DNA of 63,042 nt from Microaerobacter geothermalis (GCF_021608135.1 NZ_JAKIHL010000015.1:1-63042); one strand, 5' to 3'; shown: positions 48,053 to 56,321, counted from the first letter of the stretch. Numbers and translations: made by a program. Notes: generated by a model from the letters alone, not told the origin.

Positions 48053-48081
48053 TTATTAAATGATAAACCGTATATTGTCAA
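48053..48081 (-). promoter_or_regulatory. Strong sigma-A promoter of topA
   Basis: Minus strand: consensus -35 TTGACA (48076-48081), 17-base spacer, -10 TAATAA (48053-48058). It lies just downstream of the dprA stop and would give a leader of about 165 bases before topA. This is the best-matching promoter in the window. Confidence 0.8.
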
Positions 48082-48104
48082 ACTATGCAAATGATTTTCC
48101 TTTA

Positions 48105-49181
48105 TTATGTTCTGGAATAGAATGAGCCTGGATACTTTACAATTTTCCCTTTCATTTCCAATGACAATAAAACAGGATAAATCTTTTGAACCGTTCCAAA
48201 ATCAGAGACCAGGTGGTCAATGGAAATTGGGTGATATGGTATTACATTTAATAATTTCTTTTCTTCTTCAGTTAATATGTCTTGATGTTCGGTATCCGAC
48301 ATCCCCCCATCAGGATAAAAAGAATGATGCTGAACAATATCCTGAAAATGTGTCACGATTTTTGCCCCTTGATTGATTAATTGATGGGGACCTACACTTT
48401 GAGGAGACAGAAGGGGACCGGGAATGGCAAATACCTCTCTGTTTTGATCGATTGCCAGATCCGCTGTGATCAGGGAGCCGCTTTTTGCTGCTGCCTCTAC
48501 AACTACGACTCCTCTGCTTAACCCGCTGATAATTCTGTTCCTTTGAGGAAACATCCCTTTAGCCGGCTGCCATCCAGGAGGATATTCTGATAAAATAAGC
48601 CCCACTTTTGATATTTTTTGATAAACATGTCTGTTGGCGGAAGGATATATCACATTTATTCCGCAACCTAAAACCGCAATGGTTTTCCCATTTTCCATTA
48701 AGGCTCCCAAATGGGCTTCCGTATCAATACCTATCGCCATTCCAGAAACTACTACAACATCATGTTTTGTCAAATATTGTCCCAGTTTTTTTGCAATATC
48801 TTTTCCATATGGAGTGGCCTTCCTTGTTCCAACAACGGCTATTTTTTCTTTCTGGAGAAGCTCATCGTTTCCAATTGCATACAACACCCATGGAGGTTGA
48901 TTAATTTCCTTCAATAAATCAGGGTAGAAGTCGTCCCATATGGTAATTACTTTTATTCCTAAATGGTCGTATTGTTCTTCCAAAAGCTTATGATCATTGA
49001 AATCTTGATTTAGAAGGAGTTGAGACATTTTAGAAGAAATTTGTAGATTGCTTGACAGACGATCTGGATTCCAATGCTTCCACTCCTCCCGTTCATAGGG
49101 AGATTCAATTAATTGTTTAATCGTTTTCCAACCAATTCCCTTCACCTGATGAAGGTATATTAGTTCCTCTCTCGTTATCAA
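48105..49181 (-). CDS. dprA: DNA processing protein DprA (Smf)
   Basis: Binds incoming single-stranded DNA in natural transformation and loads RecA. The 358 aa protein has an N-terminal helix-hairpin-helix-like region (LHQVKGIGWKTIKQLIES) and the Rossmann-type core (GTRKATPYGKDIAKKLG, VVSGMAIGIDTEAHLGAL, LGCGINVIYPSANRHVY, FPQRNRIISGLSRGVVVVEAAAKSGSLITADLA). A C-terminal winged-helix domain follows. I chose the TTG start at 49181, nine bases from AAGGAGA; a longer reading has a cysteine-rich, atypical N-terminus. Confidence 0.92.
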   Translation of the reverse strand: MITREELIYLHQVKGIGWKTIKQLIESPYEREEWKHWNPDRLSSNLQISSKMSQLLLNQDFNDHKLLEEQYDHLGIKVITIWDDFYPDLLKEINQPPWVLYAIGNDELLQKEKIAVVGTRKATPYGKDIAKKLGQYLTKHDVVVVSGMAIGIDTEAHLGALMENGKTIAVLGCGINVIYPSANRHVYQKISKVGLILSEYPPGWQPAKGMFPQRNRIISGLSRGVVVVEAAAKSGSLITADLAIDQNREVFAIPGPLLSPQSVGPHQLINQGAKIVTHFQDIVQHHSFYPDGGMSDTEHQDILTEEEKKLLNVIPYHPISIDHLVSDFGTVQKIYPVLLSLEMKGKIVKYPGSFYSRT

Positions 49182-49341
49182 ATGATCACATCTCCTTTTT
49201 GGTATGATCAACCAATTATTCTCCGTCTTTCCAGGATTTCCTGCTTGAATAAAGCAAATTGTTTGTACGGATCTTTTTGAGGTAAATAAAAGCGGTCGCA
49301 AAAACATTTGGGTATATAGTTGATGAATTCAGAGGAGATTC

Positions 49342-49373
49342 AAAAAAAAAAAGGGCATGAAATTCTGCCCTTT
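49342..49373 (-). terminator. Terminator downstream of sucD
   Basis: Minus strand: stem AAAGGGCA-GAATTTCA-TGCCCTTT followed by eleven Ts in total. A strong intrinsic terminator that closes the sucCD operon, 35 bases after the sucD stop. Confidence 0.95.
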
Positions 49374-49407
49374 CCAACCATTATGGATCTCTTCAAAAAG
49401 TGTCAAT

Positions 49408-50340
49408 TTATTTTACTGTAATACACTTTTCTAATATGCCTCTTTCCTTTAATACTTCAACCAAGGTCTCACCCATCACGGCAGGTGTTTTTGCTACCCT
49501 TACACCGCATTCTTCCAGCTTGGCAATTTTTTCGGAAGCCGTACCTTTGCCTCCGGAAATGATAGCTCCAGCATGACCCATCCTTTTTCCGGGAGGTGCG
49601 GTCTGACCGCCGATAAATCCAACCACGGGTTTGGTCATATTCGCCTTAATCCATTCTGCTGCCTCTTCTTCAGCAGTTCCGCCGATTTCCCCGATCATAA
49701 TGACAGCATAAGTATCGGGATCTTCATTAAACATTTTTAAAACATCAATAAAGTTGGTCCCATTTACAGGGTCTCCACCAATTCCCACAGCGGTGGACTG
49801 TCCAATGCCCCTTGAAGATAATTGATGAACGGCTTCATAGGTTAATGTACCACTTCTGGATACCACCCCTACATGACCGGGTGTATGAATATATCCTGGC
49901 ATAATGCCGATTTTACATTCTCCGGGGGTGATGACTCCGGGGCAGTTTGGTCCAACAAGCCGCGTTTTCTTTCCTTCCATGTAACGCTTAACCTTCACCA
50001 TATCTAGTACAGGAATACCTTCAGTAATACAGATAACTAGATCAAGTTCCGCATCTACCGCTTCCATAATGGCATCTGCAGCAAAAGCTGGTGGTACATA
50101 AATAACGGAAGCATTGGCACCGGTCTTTTCTTTCGCTTCCGCCACTGTATCAAATACCGGAATGGATATGACTTCACCGTTGTCGAGGGTAATATCCACA
50201 TTCGTGCCGCCTTTGCCCGGTACAGCGCCAGCGACTACTTGAGTGCCGTACTCCAGTGCGCCTTTCGTGTGAAACATACCGGTTTTTCCAGTAATGTTCT
50301 GCGTAATCACTTTCGTGTTTTTATTTATCAAAATACTCAT
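49408..50340 (-). CDS. sucD: Succinyl-CoA ligase, alpha subunit
   Basis: TCA-cycle enzyme subunit that binds CoA and carries the phospho-histidine. The 310 aa protein has the CoA-binding N-terminal domain ([29 protein letters not shown]), [34 protein letters not shown], and the phospho-His loop [21 protein letters not shown] precedes the ATG. It follows sucC by 23 bases. Confidence 0.97.
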   Translation of the reverse strand: MSILINKNTKVITQNITGKTGMFHTKGALEYGTQVVAGAVPGKGGTNVDITLDNGEVISIPVFDTVAEAKEKTGANASVIYVPPAFAADAIMEAVDAELDLVICITEGIPVLDMVKVKRYMEGKKTRLVGPNCPGVITPGECKIGIMPGYIHTPGHVGVVSRSGTLTYEAVHQLSSRGIGQSTAVGIGGDPVNGTNFIDVLKMFNEDPDTYAVIMIGEIGGTAEEEAAEWIKANMTKPVVGFIGGQTAPPGKRMGHAGAIISGGKGTASEKIAKLEECGVRVAKTPAVMGETLVEVLKERGILEKCITVK

Positions 50341-50363
50341 TAGATTTCCCTCCCGTACCCCAA

Positions 50364-51524
50364 TTATTTCACTAATTGTACGATTTTTTCTGCACCATCT
50401 GCCATGGATTCAGCTGAAACAATATTTAACCCGGATTCCTTTAAAATCTTTTTCCCTAGTTCAACATTGGTTCCTTCTAGACGTACCACTAAGGGCCGGT
50501 CTAACCCTACTTGCTTAGCAGCTTCTACCACACCGCTTGCAATTACATCACATCTCATAATTCCGCCAAAAATATTGACAAAGATCCCCTTCACTTTTTC
50601 ATCTGCGAGGATGATTTTAAACGCTTCTGTCACTTTTTCTGTGGTTGCTCCTCCGCCAACATCAAGGAAATTGGCTGGCTCTCCGCCGTAAAATTTAATA
50701 ATATCCATAGTAGCCATAGCTAAACCGGCTCCATTTACCATGCAGCCAATATTTCCATCAAGAGCAATATAGCTTAAGTCAAATTTGGAAGCCTCAATTT
50801 CTTTGGGGTCTTCTTCGTCAAGGTCTCTCAATTCCAAGATATCTTTATGCCTAAACAAAGCGTTCGAATCAAAATTCAGCTTTGCATCCAATGCCATCAC
50901 ATCACCTTCTTCGGTGACAACAAGTGGATTAATTTCGGCAATAGAACAGTCCTTCTCTACAAATGCGTTATATAGACCCATCATAAATTTGACGGCTTTA
51001 TTTACTAGTTCACTTGGAATATTAATGGCAAATGCAAGCTTTCTTGCCTGAAATGGCATCAAACCAACGGCTGGATCAATCACTTCCTTATAGATCTTCT
51101 CAGGGGTTTTCGCAGCCACCTCTTCAATCTCTGTTCCCCCTTCTTCAGATGCCATCATAACTACCCGGCCGGTGGCACGATCAACGACCACTCCCACATA
51201 AAATTCCTTTTTAATGTTGCATCCCTGCTCAATCAGCAGTCTTTTTACTTCTTTTCCTTCAGGCCCAGTCTGGTGGGTAACCAATACTTTGCCAAGAATC
51301 TCCCCGGCATATGTACGTACTTCATCAAGGCTTTTCGCAACCTTAACCCCTCCGGCTTTTCCGCGGCCGCCCGCATGGATTTGAGCCTTTACAACCGTTA
51401 CGGGGGAGTTTAATTCCTTCGCTGCTTCCACAGCCTCATCAACCGTAAAGGCTACCTTTCCCAAGGGGACTGTAACACCGTACTTTTTCAGTATCTCTTT
51501 CCCTTGATACTCATGGATATTCAT
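50364..51524 (-). CDS. sucC: Succinyl-CoA ligase (ADP-forming), beta subunit
   Basis: Nucleotide- and succinate-binding subunit of succinyl-CoA synthetase. The 386 aa protein has the ATP-grasp domain ([41 protein letters not shown]) and the C-terminal ligase domain ([46 protein letters not shown]). ATG 51524 is seven bases from AGGAGG. It is the last gene, going upstream, that matches B. subtilis gene order. Confidence 0.97.
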   Translation of the reverse strand: MNIHEYQGKEILKKYGVTVPLGKVAFTVDEAVEAAKELNSPVTVVKAQIHAGGRGKAGGVKVAKSLDEVRTYAGEILGKVLVTHQTGPEGKEVKRLLIEQGCNIKKEFYVGVVVDRATGRVVMMASEEGGTEIEEVAAKTPEKIYKEVIDPAVGLMPFQARKLAFAINIPSELVNKAVKFMMGLYNAFVEKDCSIAEINPLVVTEEGDVMALDAKLNFDSNALFRHKDILELRDLDEEDPKEIEASKFDLSYIALDGNIGCMVNGAGLAMATMDIIKFYGGEPANFLDVGGGATTEKVTEAFKIILADEKVKGIFVNIFGGIMRCDVIASGVVEAAKQVGLDRPLVVRLEGTNVELGKKILKESGLNIVSAESMADGAEKIVQLVK

Positions 51525-51559
51525 TCTCCATCCTCCTATCATATTGTGTTTCTTGATTT

Positions 51560-51587
51560 AGCATACCCACTAAATTCCTATGGTAAA
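51560..51587 (-). promoter_or_regulatory. Possible sucCD promoter
   Basis: Minus strand: -35-like TTTACC (51582-51587), 16-base spacer, -10-like TATGCT (51560-51565). Each hexamer matches the sigma-A consensus at four of six positions. It is the best candidate in the 139-base gap, but weak. Confidence 0.3.
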
Positions 51588-51663
51588 AACAAGCACACCA
51601 AGGTTAGATATTCGCTATAAGTATATAAACTCCTTCTTAATTGTTAAAAAAATTGTCACAAAA

Positions 51664-52770
51664 TCATTCTGAAACCACTTTTACTATTTTTTCAAATATG
51701 TTAGCAGTCCCAAATACCTGATTATTAAAAATAAAGAAATTATCGTAAATGGCTACGGATACTTCACGATCTTCAAGCAAAAATGTGATCAAGGCTTTTT
51801 TATTATTTTCTGTTAATTTCGCAGGAGTTCCTTGTTCCAGTAAACGAACCAGTGAATGGGCAATTGATTGGGCATAAACAGGATCCATGGTTTCACTGCT
51901 TAATTCTACAGCTGCCCCATTAGTTTTCCCTGAAAGATTTTTTATTCTTACTCCCTTTGACAAAAATAAAGATTTTATGTGATCGGACTGATATTCCGTA
52001 CTGGGAAGAGCCTTCTTAAGAACTGGCGATATCGATTCAGTCAATTGATAATAATAATATCCGTTACTTGTAGGAACTGAAATTAGGGTTTCATTTAATA
52101 CTTCAACTTCAATTATTTCCTTTCCCCCTATGTCAAGTTCAAGGACATAATAGGGATATAGAGGATTTTTTACAGCCGGCTTCTCCTCAAGGTACTGGGC
52201 ATCTTGAATCACTTCCCTTATCCTCTCCATATCGCTCTTAACTAAGGGAGCAGACAAATTCATATCCCTGGAATAAAGAAACATTTGATCAAGGGGAAGG
52301 CTTTTTACCAAGTTCAACCCAACCCATTTATGAATATAGTCCTGCAGATAAATAACGCTTTTGCCTTGATAAAATTGTTCACCCATTAATATTCCGTTTT
52401 CCCCGATTTGAAGAACCACAGGTTCATCGCTTGAAAGCCAAAGTATAACGGTATAAATAAATGATGTAGGTTCTATTGACGAAGGAGTCAGGTCCTTCAA
52501 CGAAAAGGATAATTCCTTAATAAACCCCTGATCTTCGATCGGTACTTCTGTACCATCTTTGGTAATGACTGAAACCCGGTCAATATTGTTAAGTAAAAGA
52601 TCAAGAGATTGATTTTCCTGATCTGAATTCTCCCCCGACGGTTTCTCTTCTATCTGATTTTTCATCAGGGTCTCACTTACAGCTTCCTGTTGTTTATTGC
52701 ATCCCACAATAAATGATGTAATAGTTAACATAATAACTATACTGGTAAACAAACTTGGTTTGACTGACAC
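51664..52770 (-). CDS. Unrecognised lipoprotein
   Basis: 368 aa protein with a lipoprotein signal peptide (hydrophobic residues about 8-22, lipobox IVGC, Cys24), an acidic linker (about 25-55), and a soluble domain of mixed alpha/beta character. It should sit on the outer face of the cytoplasmic membrane. Near the end, YAQSIAHSLVRLLEQGTPAKLTENNKKALITFLLE may be a helical unit. I do not recognise the family; a link to sporulation or germination lipoproteins is possible but not shown. The start is GTG at 52770 with AGGGGG eight bases upstream. It lies between the accessory region and sucC. Confidence 0.75.
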   Translation of the reverse strand: MSVKPSLFTSIVIMLTITSFIVGCNKQQEAVSETLMKNQIEEKPSGENSDQENQSLDLLLNNIDRVSVITKDGTEVPIEDQGFIKELSFSLKDLTPSSIEPTSFIYTVILWLSSDEPVVLQIGENGILMGEQFYQGKSVIYLQDYIHKWVGLNLVKSLPLDQMFLYSRDMNLSAPLVKSDMERIREVIQDAQYLEEKPAVKNPLYPYYVLELDIGGKEIIEVEVLNETLISVPTSNGYYYYQLTESISPVLKKALPSTEYQSDHIKSLFLSKGVRIKNLSGKTNGAAVELSSETMDPVYAQSIAHSLVRLLEQGTPAKLTENNKKALITFLLEDREVSVAIYDNFFIFNNQVFGTANIFEKIVKVVSE

Positions 52771-53052
52771 TAAGGATTCCCCCTTTTTGATCAGTTAACC
52801 CCCTTTCCTTAATTTTTTCGACAATGATTTAGCTATTCCTCCCTATTGGATCAGATCGAGTAAGCAATTTATATCATCATCGTATGTATACCATGTGACT
52901 ATAGTCGGAAGTAAAGAATTCATACGGGCAGCCATCGAGTTCGTGCTTTAGCGTTGGGACTAAAGAACGGGAATTAGCCCTCAAACTGGACTCCACCTTT
53001 GATATACCCAGTTGTTTTTGAAGGCTCCGTTCTTTAGACTTGAATTGTATCG
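52771..53052. other. Non-coding stretch upstream of the lipoprotein gene
   Basis: About 280 bases without a credible gene, rich in inverted repeats (listed separately at 52960-53037). AT-rich sequence near 52860-52910 may hold the promoter of the lipoprotein gene, but no good -35/-10 pair was found. Confidence 0.4.
52960..53037. repeat. Nested inverted repeats, possible structured RNA or element end
   Basis: Outer arms are CTAAAGAACGG (52960-52970) and its exact inverse CCGTTCTTTAG (53027-53037). Inside are AACTGG (52984-52989) with CCAGTT (53008-53013), and GGG-AATTAG-CCC at 52969-52980. The whole could fold as a multi-stem RNA on either strand. There is no transposase nearby. It could be a small RNA, or the decayed end of an IS605-like element; the latter is only a resemblance from memory. 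Confidence 0.5.
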
Positions 53053-53083
53053 TAAAAAAAGCGAAGTATTTAATACCTCGCTT
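53053..53083 (-). terminator. Terminator downstream of the DUF3905 gene
   Basis: Minus strand: stem AAGCGAGGTATT...AATACTTCGCTT with a one-base mismatch, followed by seven Ts. It begins nine bases after the stop codon and probably closes the whole accessory transcript. Confidence 0.9.
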
Positions 53084-53091
53084 CCAAAAAA

Positions 53092-53316
53092 TTAATCTCT
53101 GCCGTAACTTACATCATGATAAGGATGCATAAATATGCCGCTCTGCGCAATAATCCCTTCTTCATAATCCCGATTTTCATCGCTGGCGTTGCCGACATCT
53201 TCTCCCTCATCTACCCAATGCTGTCCGGCCATAATGGCTGGATCAACGTCTGTACTCCAATGGTCAAGGGGTGTATCATGCTTTGGAGGGGGATGGGCAG
53301 TCGTTATTTTCTTCAT
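53092..53316 (-). CDS. DUF3905 family small protein
   Basis: 74 aa, acidic, soluble, with the family-type core TPLDHWSTDVDPAIMAGQHWVDEGEDVGNASDENRDYEEGIIAQSGIFMHPYHDVSYG. No signal or membrane segment. It has an excellent ribosome-binding site (GGAGGTGA, six bases from ATG) and its own terminator. DUF3905 proteins occur in spore-forming Bacilli as far as I recall; function unknown. It follows the DUF4387 gene by 40 bases, with a perfect palindrome between (53334-53349), so it may be expressed separately. Confidence 0.8.
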   Translation of the reverse strand: MKKITTAHPPPKHDTPLDHWSTDVDPAIMAGQHWVDEGEDVGNASDENRDYEEGIIAQSGIFMHPYHDVSYGRD

Positions 53317-53333
53317 TGCAAGTCACCTCCATA

Positions 53334-53349
53334 TGGGTAGTTTTACCCA
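53334..53349 (-). other. Palindrome before the DUF3905 gene
   Basis: Perfect TGGGTA-AAAC-TACCCA on the minus strand, directly in front of the DUF3905 ribosome-binding site. No U-tract. It could be an operator or an RNA hairpin that modulates translation. Confidence 0.35.
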
Positions 53350-53356
53350 AATGAAG

Positions 53357-53680
53357 TTATTCTATTGGAATTTCTATATCTAATAACGGAGGATATTGTT
53401 GACATCCAAAAATATCACCCTCGCCAGGGCTTCCGCTAGGTGTTGATCTTAAAATAGTAAATTTGATGGCATACGCCGGATCAAATTCAACAAAATCACA
53501 TATTCTTTCTTTGGATATGCCAAACAATTGAGCTATTTTTTCTTTTGTAATCTGCTTGCTTTCCTTTACCAGCTTATAATTTTCTTCCTCTCTAAAAATG
53601 ATGTCAAATGTGATTTTATCAGTTCCAGCATTTTTACTTCTAATTGTTTTGGCCAATTCAGCCAGCTTTTTAGTTCTCAT
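53357..53680 (-). CDS. DUF4387 family protein, partner of AtuA
   Basis: 107 aa protein of the DUF4387 family. It opens LAELAKTIRSKNAGTDKITFDIIF, continues with KEKIAQLFGISKERICDFVEFDPAYAIKFTILR and ends with a Gly/Pro-rich loop (PSGSPGEGDIFGCQQYPPLLDI). DUF4387 genes commonly sit beside AtuA/DUF1446 genes, which suggests the two form one enzyme; the reaction is unknown. ATG 53680 has GGGAGGAG eight bases upstream; an ATG six codons earlier overlaps the atuA stop but lacks a usable site. Confidence 0.88.
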   Translation of the reverse strand: MRTKKLAELAKTIRSKNAGTDKITFDIIFREEENYKLVKESKQITKEKIAQLFGISKERICDFVEFDPAYAIKFTILRSTPSGSPGEGDIFGCQQYPPLLDIEIPIE

Positions 53681-53694
53681 ACATTTCTCCTCCC

Positions 53695-55065
53695 TCATTC
53701 TCCTACTTCAATAAGCTTTACATCAAAAAACTCCATCGGATCATCAACCGGAATCACATGGTTCATAGTCCACATGTACGCGGAGGAAGCAGGAAGAACT
53801 TCATCAACAATAAAGGCTGCTGTACCGGCTGTTCCTTTTACTTCAGGTAATCTTGCATAGAAAATTTGACGAGTTCCCATTAGTGTTATTTCTTCAGCCA
53901 ATTTTTTTGTAGGAGCAATTCCTTCTACGATAACGCAGATTTCATGGGATTTAATATCCTTGACGGGTTCCAATTCTCCCATTACTCCGTTTTTACCAAA
54001 AATGCGAAAATTTAAATGATACTTTATATCTTGATATCTTTCTTCCACCTGTTCTTTTACCCACTCAATCACTTTATCGATATTACTGATTGTATAGGGA
54101 TCTCTGATACCAGCAATACCAATATACTTCTCCCCAATTTTTCCCGAGCCTTCCAGCTTAATCTTAACTTTGCCATTCACAGGAACAAATTCGGGTCCGG
54201 TAATTTTACATGTTTTTTCATCGTATTGCTCATATTTGCAATTGGTCATATCCAGCATTCCGCCGGCAAAAAACTCATAGTATGGATTGGATCTTTCATA
54301 CATGGCATGACCAGCCACAGATGCCACTGTACACCTCTGATCAGGATGCATCGCGGTCACTTTTACATCATGATCCGTGATGATACCGATAACACTTTCC
54401 TTGGCACCATAAGGTTCAGCACAAAATGAAGCACATTCCAAAACTTTTCCCAGATAATAAGATAAGTTCTCAGGAAATCCTTCTTTAATAGCAGGAGCCG
54501 CAAAGATCGCACAGTCGCTTGAGCGACCGCCAATAATCACATCAGCTCCCATTTCCAAAGCTTTTATATAGGGATGAACACCGGCTACTGCAACAATTCT
54601 GTCTGTCTTATCCAGATCCTCAATGGTTAATTTGCCTCTTCCATCTAAACCTTCAATGACGATTCCTTTTTCCATCTGTTCTCTAAGATATTCTTTATTA
54701 ACCTCAGAATAAAAATAAGCAAGCTTAAATTTTGGTATATTATGCTTTTGAGCCAGATCTTTAATGATTTGAACATACAAATCAACTCTGCTGTTTGACC
54801 CAGTATCTCCAGCAGAACCTATAATCATGGGAACACCTTGTTCTCTCGAAGCCAGCAACATGAGTTCCAGATCGTGTTTCTGCCATTCATACATACTTAC
54901 TGATTTATCAGCCCCTAATGGCGCTGGTCCTATATCATCACTGCCAGAGTCACAACAATAATAATCGGGATATGTGGCTACGCCAATTTTGAAACTTTCT
55001 TCCTTAGTCGGTGCAAAACCCAAATGTCCGTTAGGACAAATGATTCTAAGTTCCGCTTTTCTCAT
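53695..55065 (-). CDS. AtuA family (DUF1446) protein
   Basis: 456 aa soluble protein of the DUF1446/AtuA family. Visible blocks: CCDSGSDDIGPAPLGADKS near residues 38-56, IIGSAGDTGSNSRVD near 80-95, GGRSSDCAIFAAPAI near 190-205, then a C-terminal domain with FRIFGKNGVMGELEP. The family name comes from Pseudomonas acyclic terpene use, but no other Atu gene is present here, so that pathway should not be assumed. The gene has its own promoter (55111-55139), a good ribosome-binding site (AAGGGAGAG), and is followed by DUF4387. The enolase-superfamily gene lies just upstream. Confidence 0.87.
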   Translation of the reverse strand: MRKAELRIICPNGHLGFAPTKEESFKIGVATYPDYYCCDSGSDDIGPAPLGADKSVSMYEWQKHDLELMLLASREQGVPMIIGSAGDTGSNSRVDLYVQIIKDLAQKHNIPKFKLAYFYSEVNKEYLREQMEKGIVIEGLDGRGKLTIEDLDKTDRIVAVAGVHPYIKALEMGADVIIGGRSSDCAIFAAPAIKEGFPENLSYYLGKVLECASFCAEPYGAKESVIGIITDHDVKVTAMHPDQRCTVASVAGHAMYERSNPYYEFFAGGMLDMTNCKYEQYDEKTCKITGPEFVPVNGKVKIKLEGSGKIGEKYIGIAGIRDPYTISNIDKVIEWVKEQVEERYQDIKYHLNFRIFGKNGVMGELEPVKDIKSHEICVIVEGIAPTKKLAEEITLMGTRQIFYARLPEVKGTAGTAAFIVDEVLPASSAYMWTMNHVIPVDDPMEFFDVKLIEVGE

Positions 55066-55110
55066 TATTTTCTCTCCCTTTTGTTATTACATGATATAAC
55101 CTTTATATAA

Positions 55111-55139
55111 AAATTAACCCACTCAAATAAATGTGTCAA
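55111..55139 (-). promoter_or_regulatory. Probable sigma-A promoter of the atuA-like operon
   Basis: Minus strand: consensus -35 TTGACA (55134-55139), 17-base spacer, -10 TAATTT (55111-55116). It lies in the 110-base AT-rich gap after the enolase-superfamily gene. No GC-rich terminator precedes it, so the atuA-like gene may also be read from the dpp promoter. Confidence 0.65.
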
Positions 55140-55175
55140 TTATTAATGATGTAAAAAATTTTAATACTTTATTTT

Positions 55176-56288
55176 TTAAAAACTTATCGTGTAATGATGA
55201 TGTGTTAATTCATGAAGAGCATTCAAATTAACTTCCACTCCAAGACCAGGTTTCTCTGACAATAAAAGCTTATCTTTTTCATAACACAAAGAAGATATAT
55301 CCCTTAAGAACATAATAGGCCCTATCATCTCATTAGCCATAATATTTATTCTTGAATAAGATAAATGTGCTCCTGCAGCTGTTGCTACTGTTGATTCAAC
55401 CATAGAACCAATTTGACAGGGAATTCCCGCTGCTTCAGCCATAGAAATAAGACTTAACGCCGGATAAATGCCCCCACATTTCATAAGTTTAATATTTATT
55501 ATATCTGCCGCTTTTGTTTTGATTACTTCAAGAAGTTCTTTTTTCCCATGTAACCCCTCATCAATCATAATTGGTATATTCGTTCGCTTTCGTATGTCGG
55601 ACATCAAGCTAATCTCATCTGCATGAACAGGTTGTTCGACCCACTCAATATGATATTTTTCAATTTCATTTATTACTCGAACTGAAGTAGAATAGTCAAA
55701 CCATCCTTGATTAGCATCAACCCTAAGTTTTATTTGGGGACCAACTACATCCCTAACTGCTTTTATCCGTTGTATATCCTGAAAAGGATCAGAACCAACT
55801 TTGATTTTAATCGAAGAAAACCCAAGTTGAACGGCATGTAAAGCATCTAAAGCCATTTTTTCTGGCTCTTTCATGCTAAGCACATATGGAATGGTGATCA
55901 CATCATGGACCGATCCACCAAGAAGACGACATAAAGGTTGTTTAGCAATTTTTCCCATCAAATCATAACAGGCGATGTCTATAGCTGCTTTGGCCGTTGG
56001 AACACCTTTAATTTTCCTGTGCATTTTATTGTGAATATTTTCTATTGAAAATGGATGTTCGCCTATTATCAAAGGAGCCAGTTCATTTTTTAAAATCACT
56101 AAAGTACTTTCCCAAGTTTCCCCTGTTACATATTGATCAGGAGTACCTTCCCCAAAACCAATGTATCCATCATCTGTTTCCATTTTTAATATTATGGTTT
56201 GTATTTCGGTATAAGTTTCGTAAGCTATTATAAAGGGTTCCTTTAATGGAATTTTTATTCCGAAAATATCCACTTTTTTAATCTTCAT
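55176..56288 (-). CDS. Mandelate racemase / muconate lactonizing enzyme family protein
   Basis: Enolase-superfamily enzyme, 370 aa, with an N-terminal capping domain and a TIM barrel. Catalytic set seen: Lys161-x-Lys163 (IKIKVG), Mg ligands Asp191 (RVDANQ), Glu218 (EWVEQP) and Asp243 (MIDEG), and Lys267 (NIKLMKCGG). This is the two-lysine arrangement used for epimerisation or cycloisomerisation. The region near 319-324 reads NEMIGP; the Asp-x-Asp that binds the amino group in known dipeptide epimerases is absent. The reaction is therefore open. AAGGGATGA precedes the ATG. It ends the dpp-C26 gene row. Confidence 0.9.
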   Translation of the reverse strand: MKIKKVDIFGIKIPLKEPFIIAYETYTEIQTIILKMETDDGYIGFGEGTPDQYVTGETWESTLVILKNELAPLIIGEHPFSIENIHNKMHRKIKGVPTAKAAIDIACYDLMGKIAKQPLCRLLGGSVHDVITIPYVLSMKEPEKMALDALHAVQLGFSSIKIKVGSDPFQDIQRIKAVRDVVGPQIKLRVDANQGWFDYSTSVRVINEIEKYHIEWVEQPVHADEISLMSDIRKRTNIPIMIDEGLHGKKELLEVIKTKAADIINIKLMKCGGIYPALSLISMAEAAGIPCQIGSMVESTVATAAGAHLSYSRINIMANEMIGPIMFLRDISSLCYEKDKLLLSEKPGLGVEVNLNALHELTHHHYTISF

Positions 56289-56321
56289 ACATTCATCCCT
56301 TCCCTGTATTAATAAGTGCCT

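Noticed and set aside
52771-53052. Short open frame in the repeat-rich gap as a TnpB C-terminal remnant
   Set aside because: The translated segment shows no zinc-finger CxxC or catalytic Asp block of TnpB; a transposon origin is kept only as a possibility.
53695-55065. Calling the AtuA-family gene a citronellol/geraniol degradation gene
   Set aside because: No atuB-atuH, liu or acyl-CoA carboxylase genes are present; the family name alone is not evidence.
55176-56288. Calling the enolase-family enzyme an L-Ala-D/L-Glu epimerase
   Set aside because: Context and core catalytic residues fit, but the diagnostic Asp-x-Asp region is replaced by NEMIGP.
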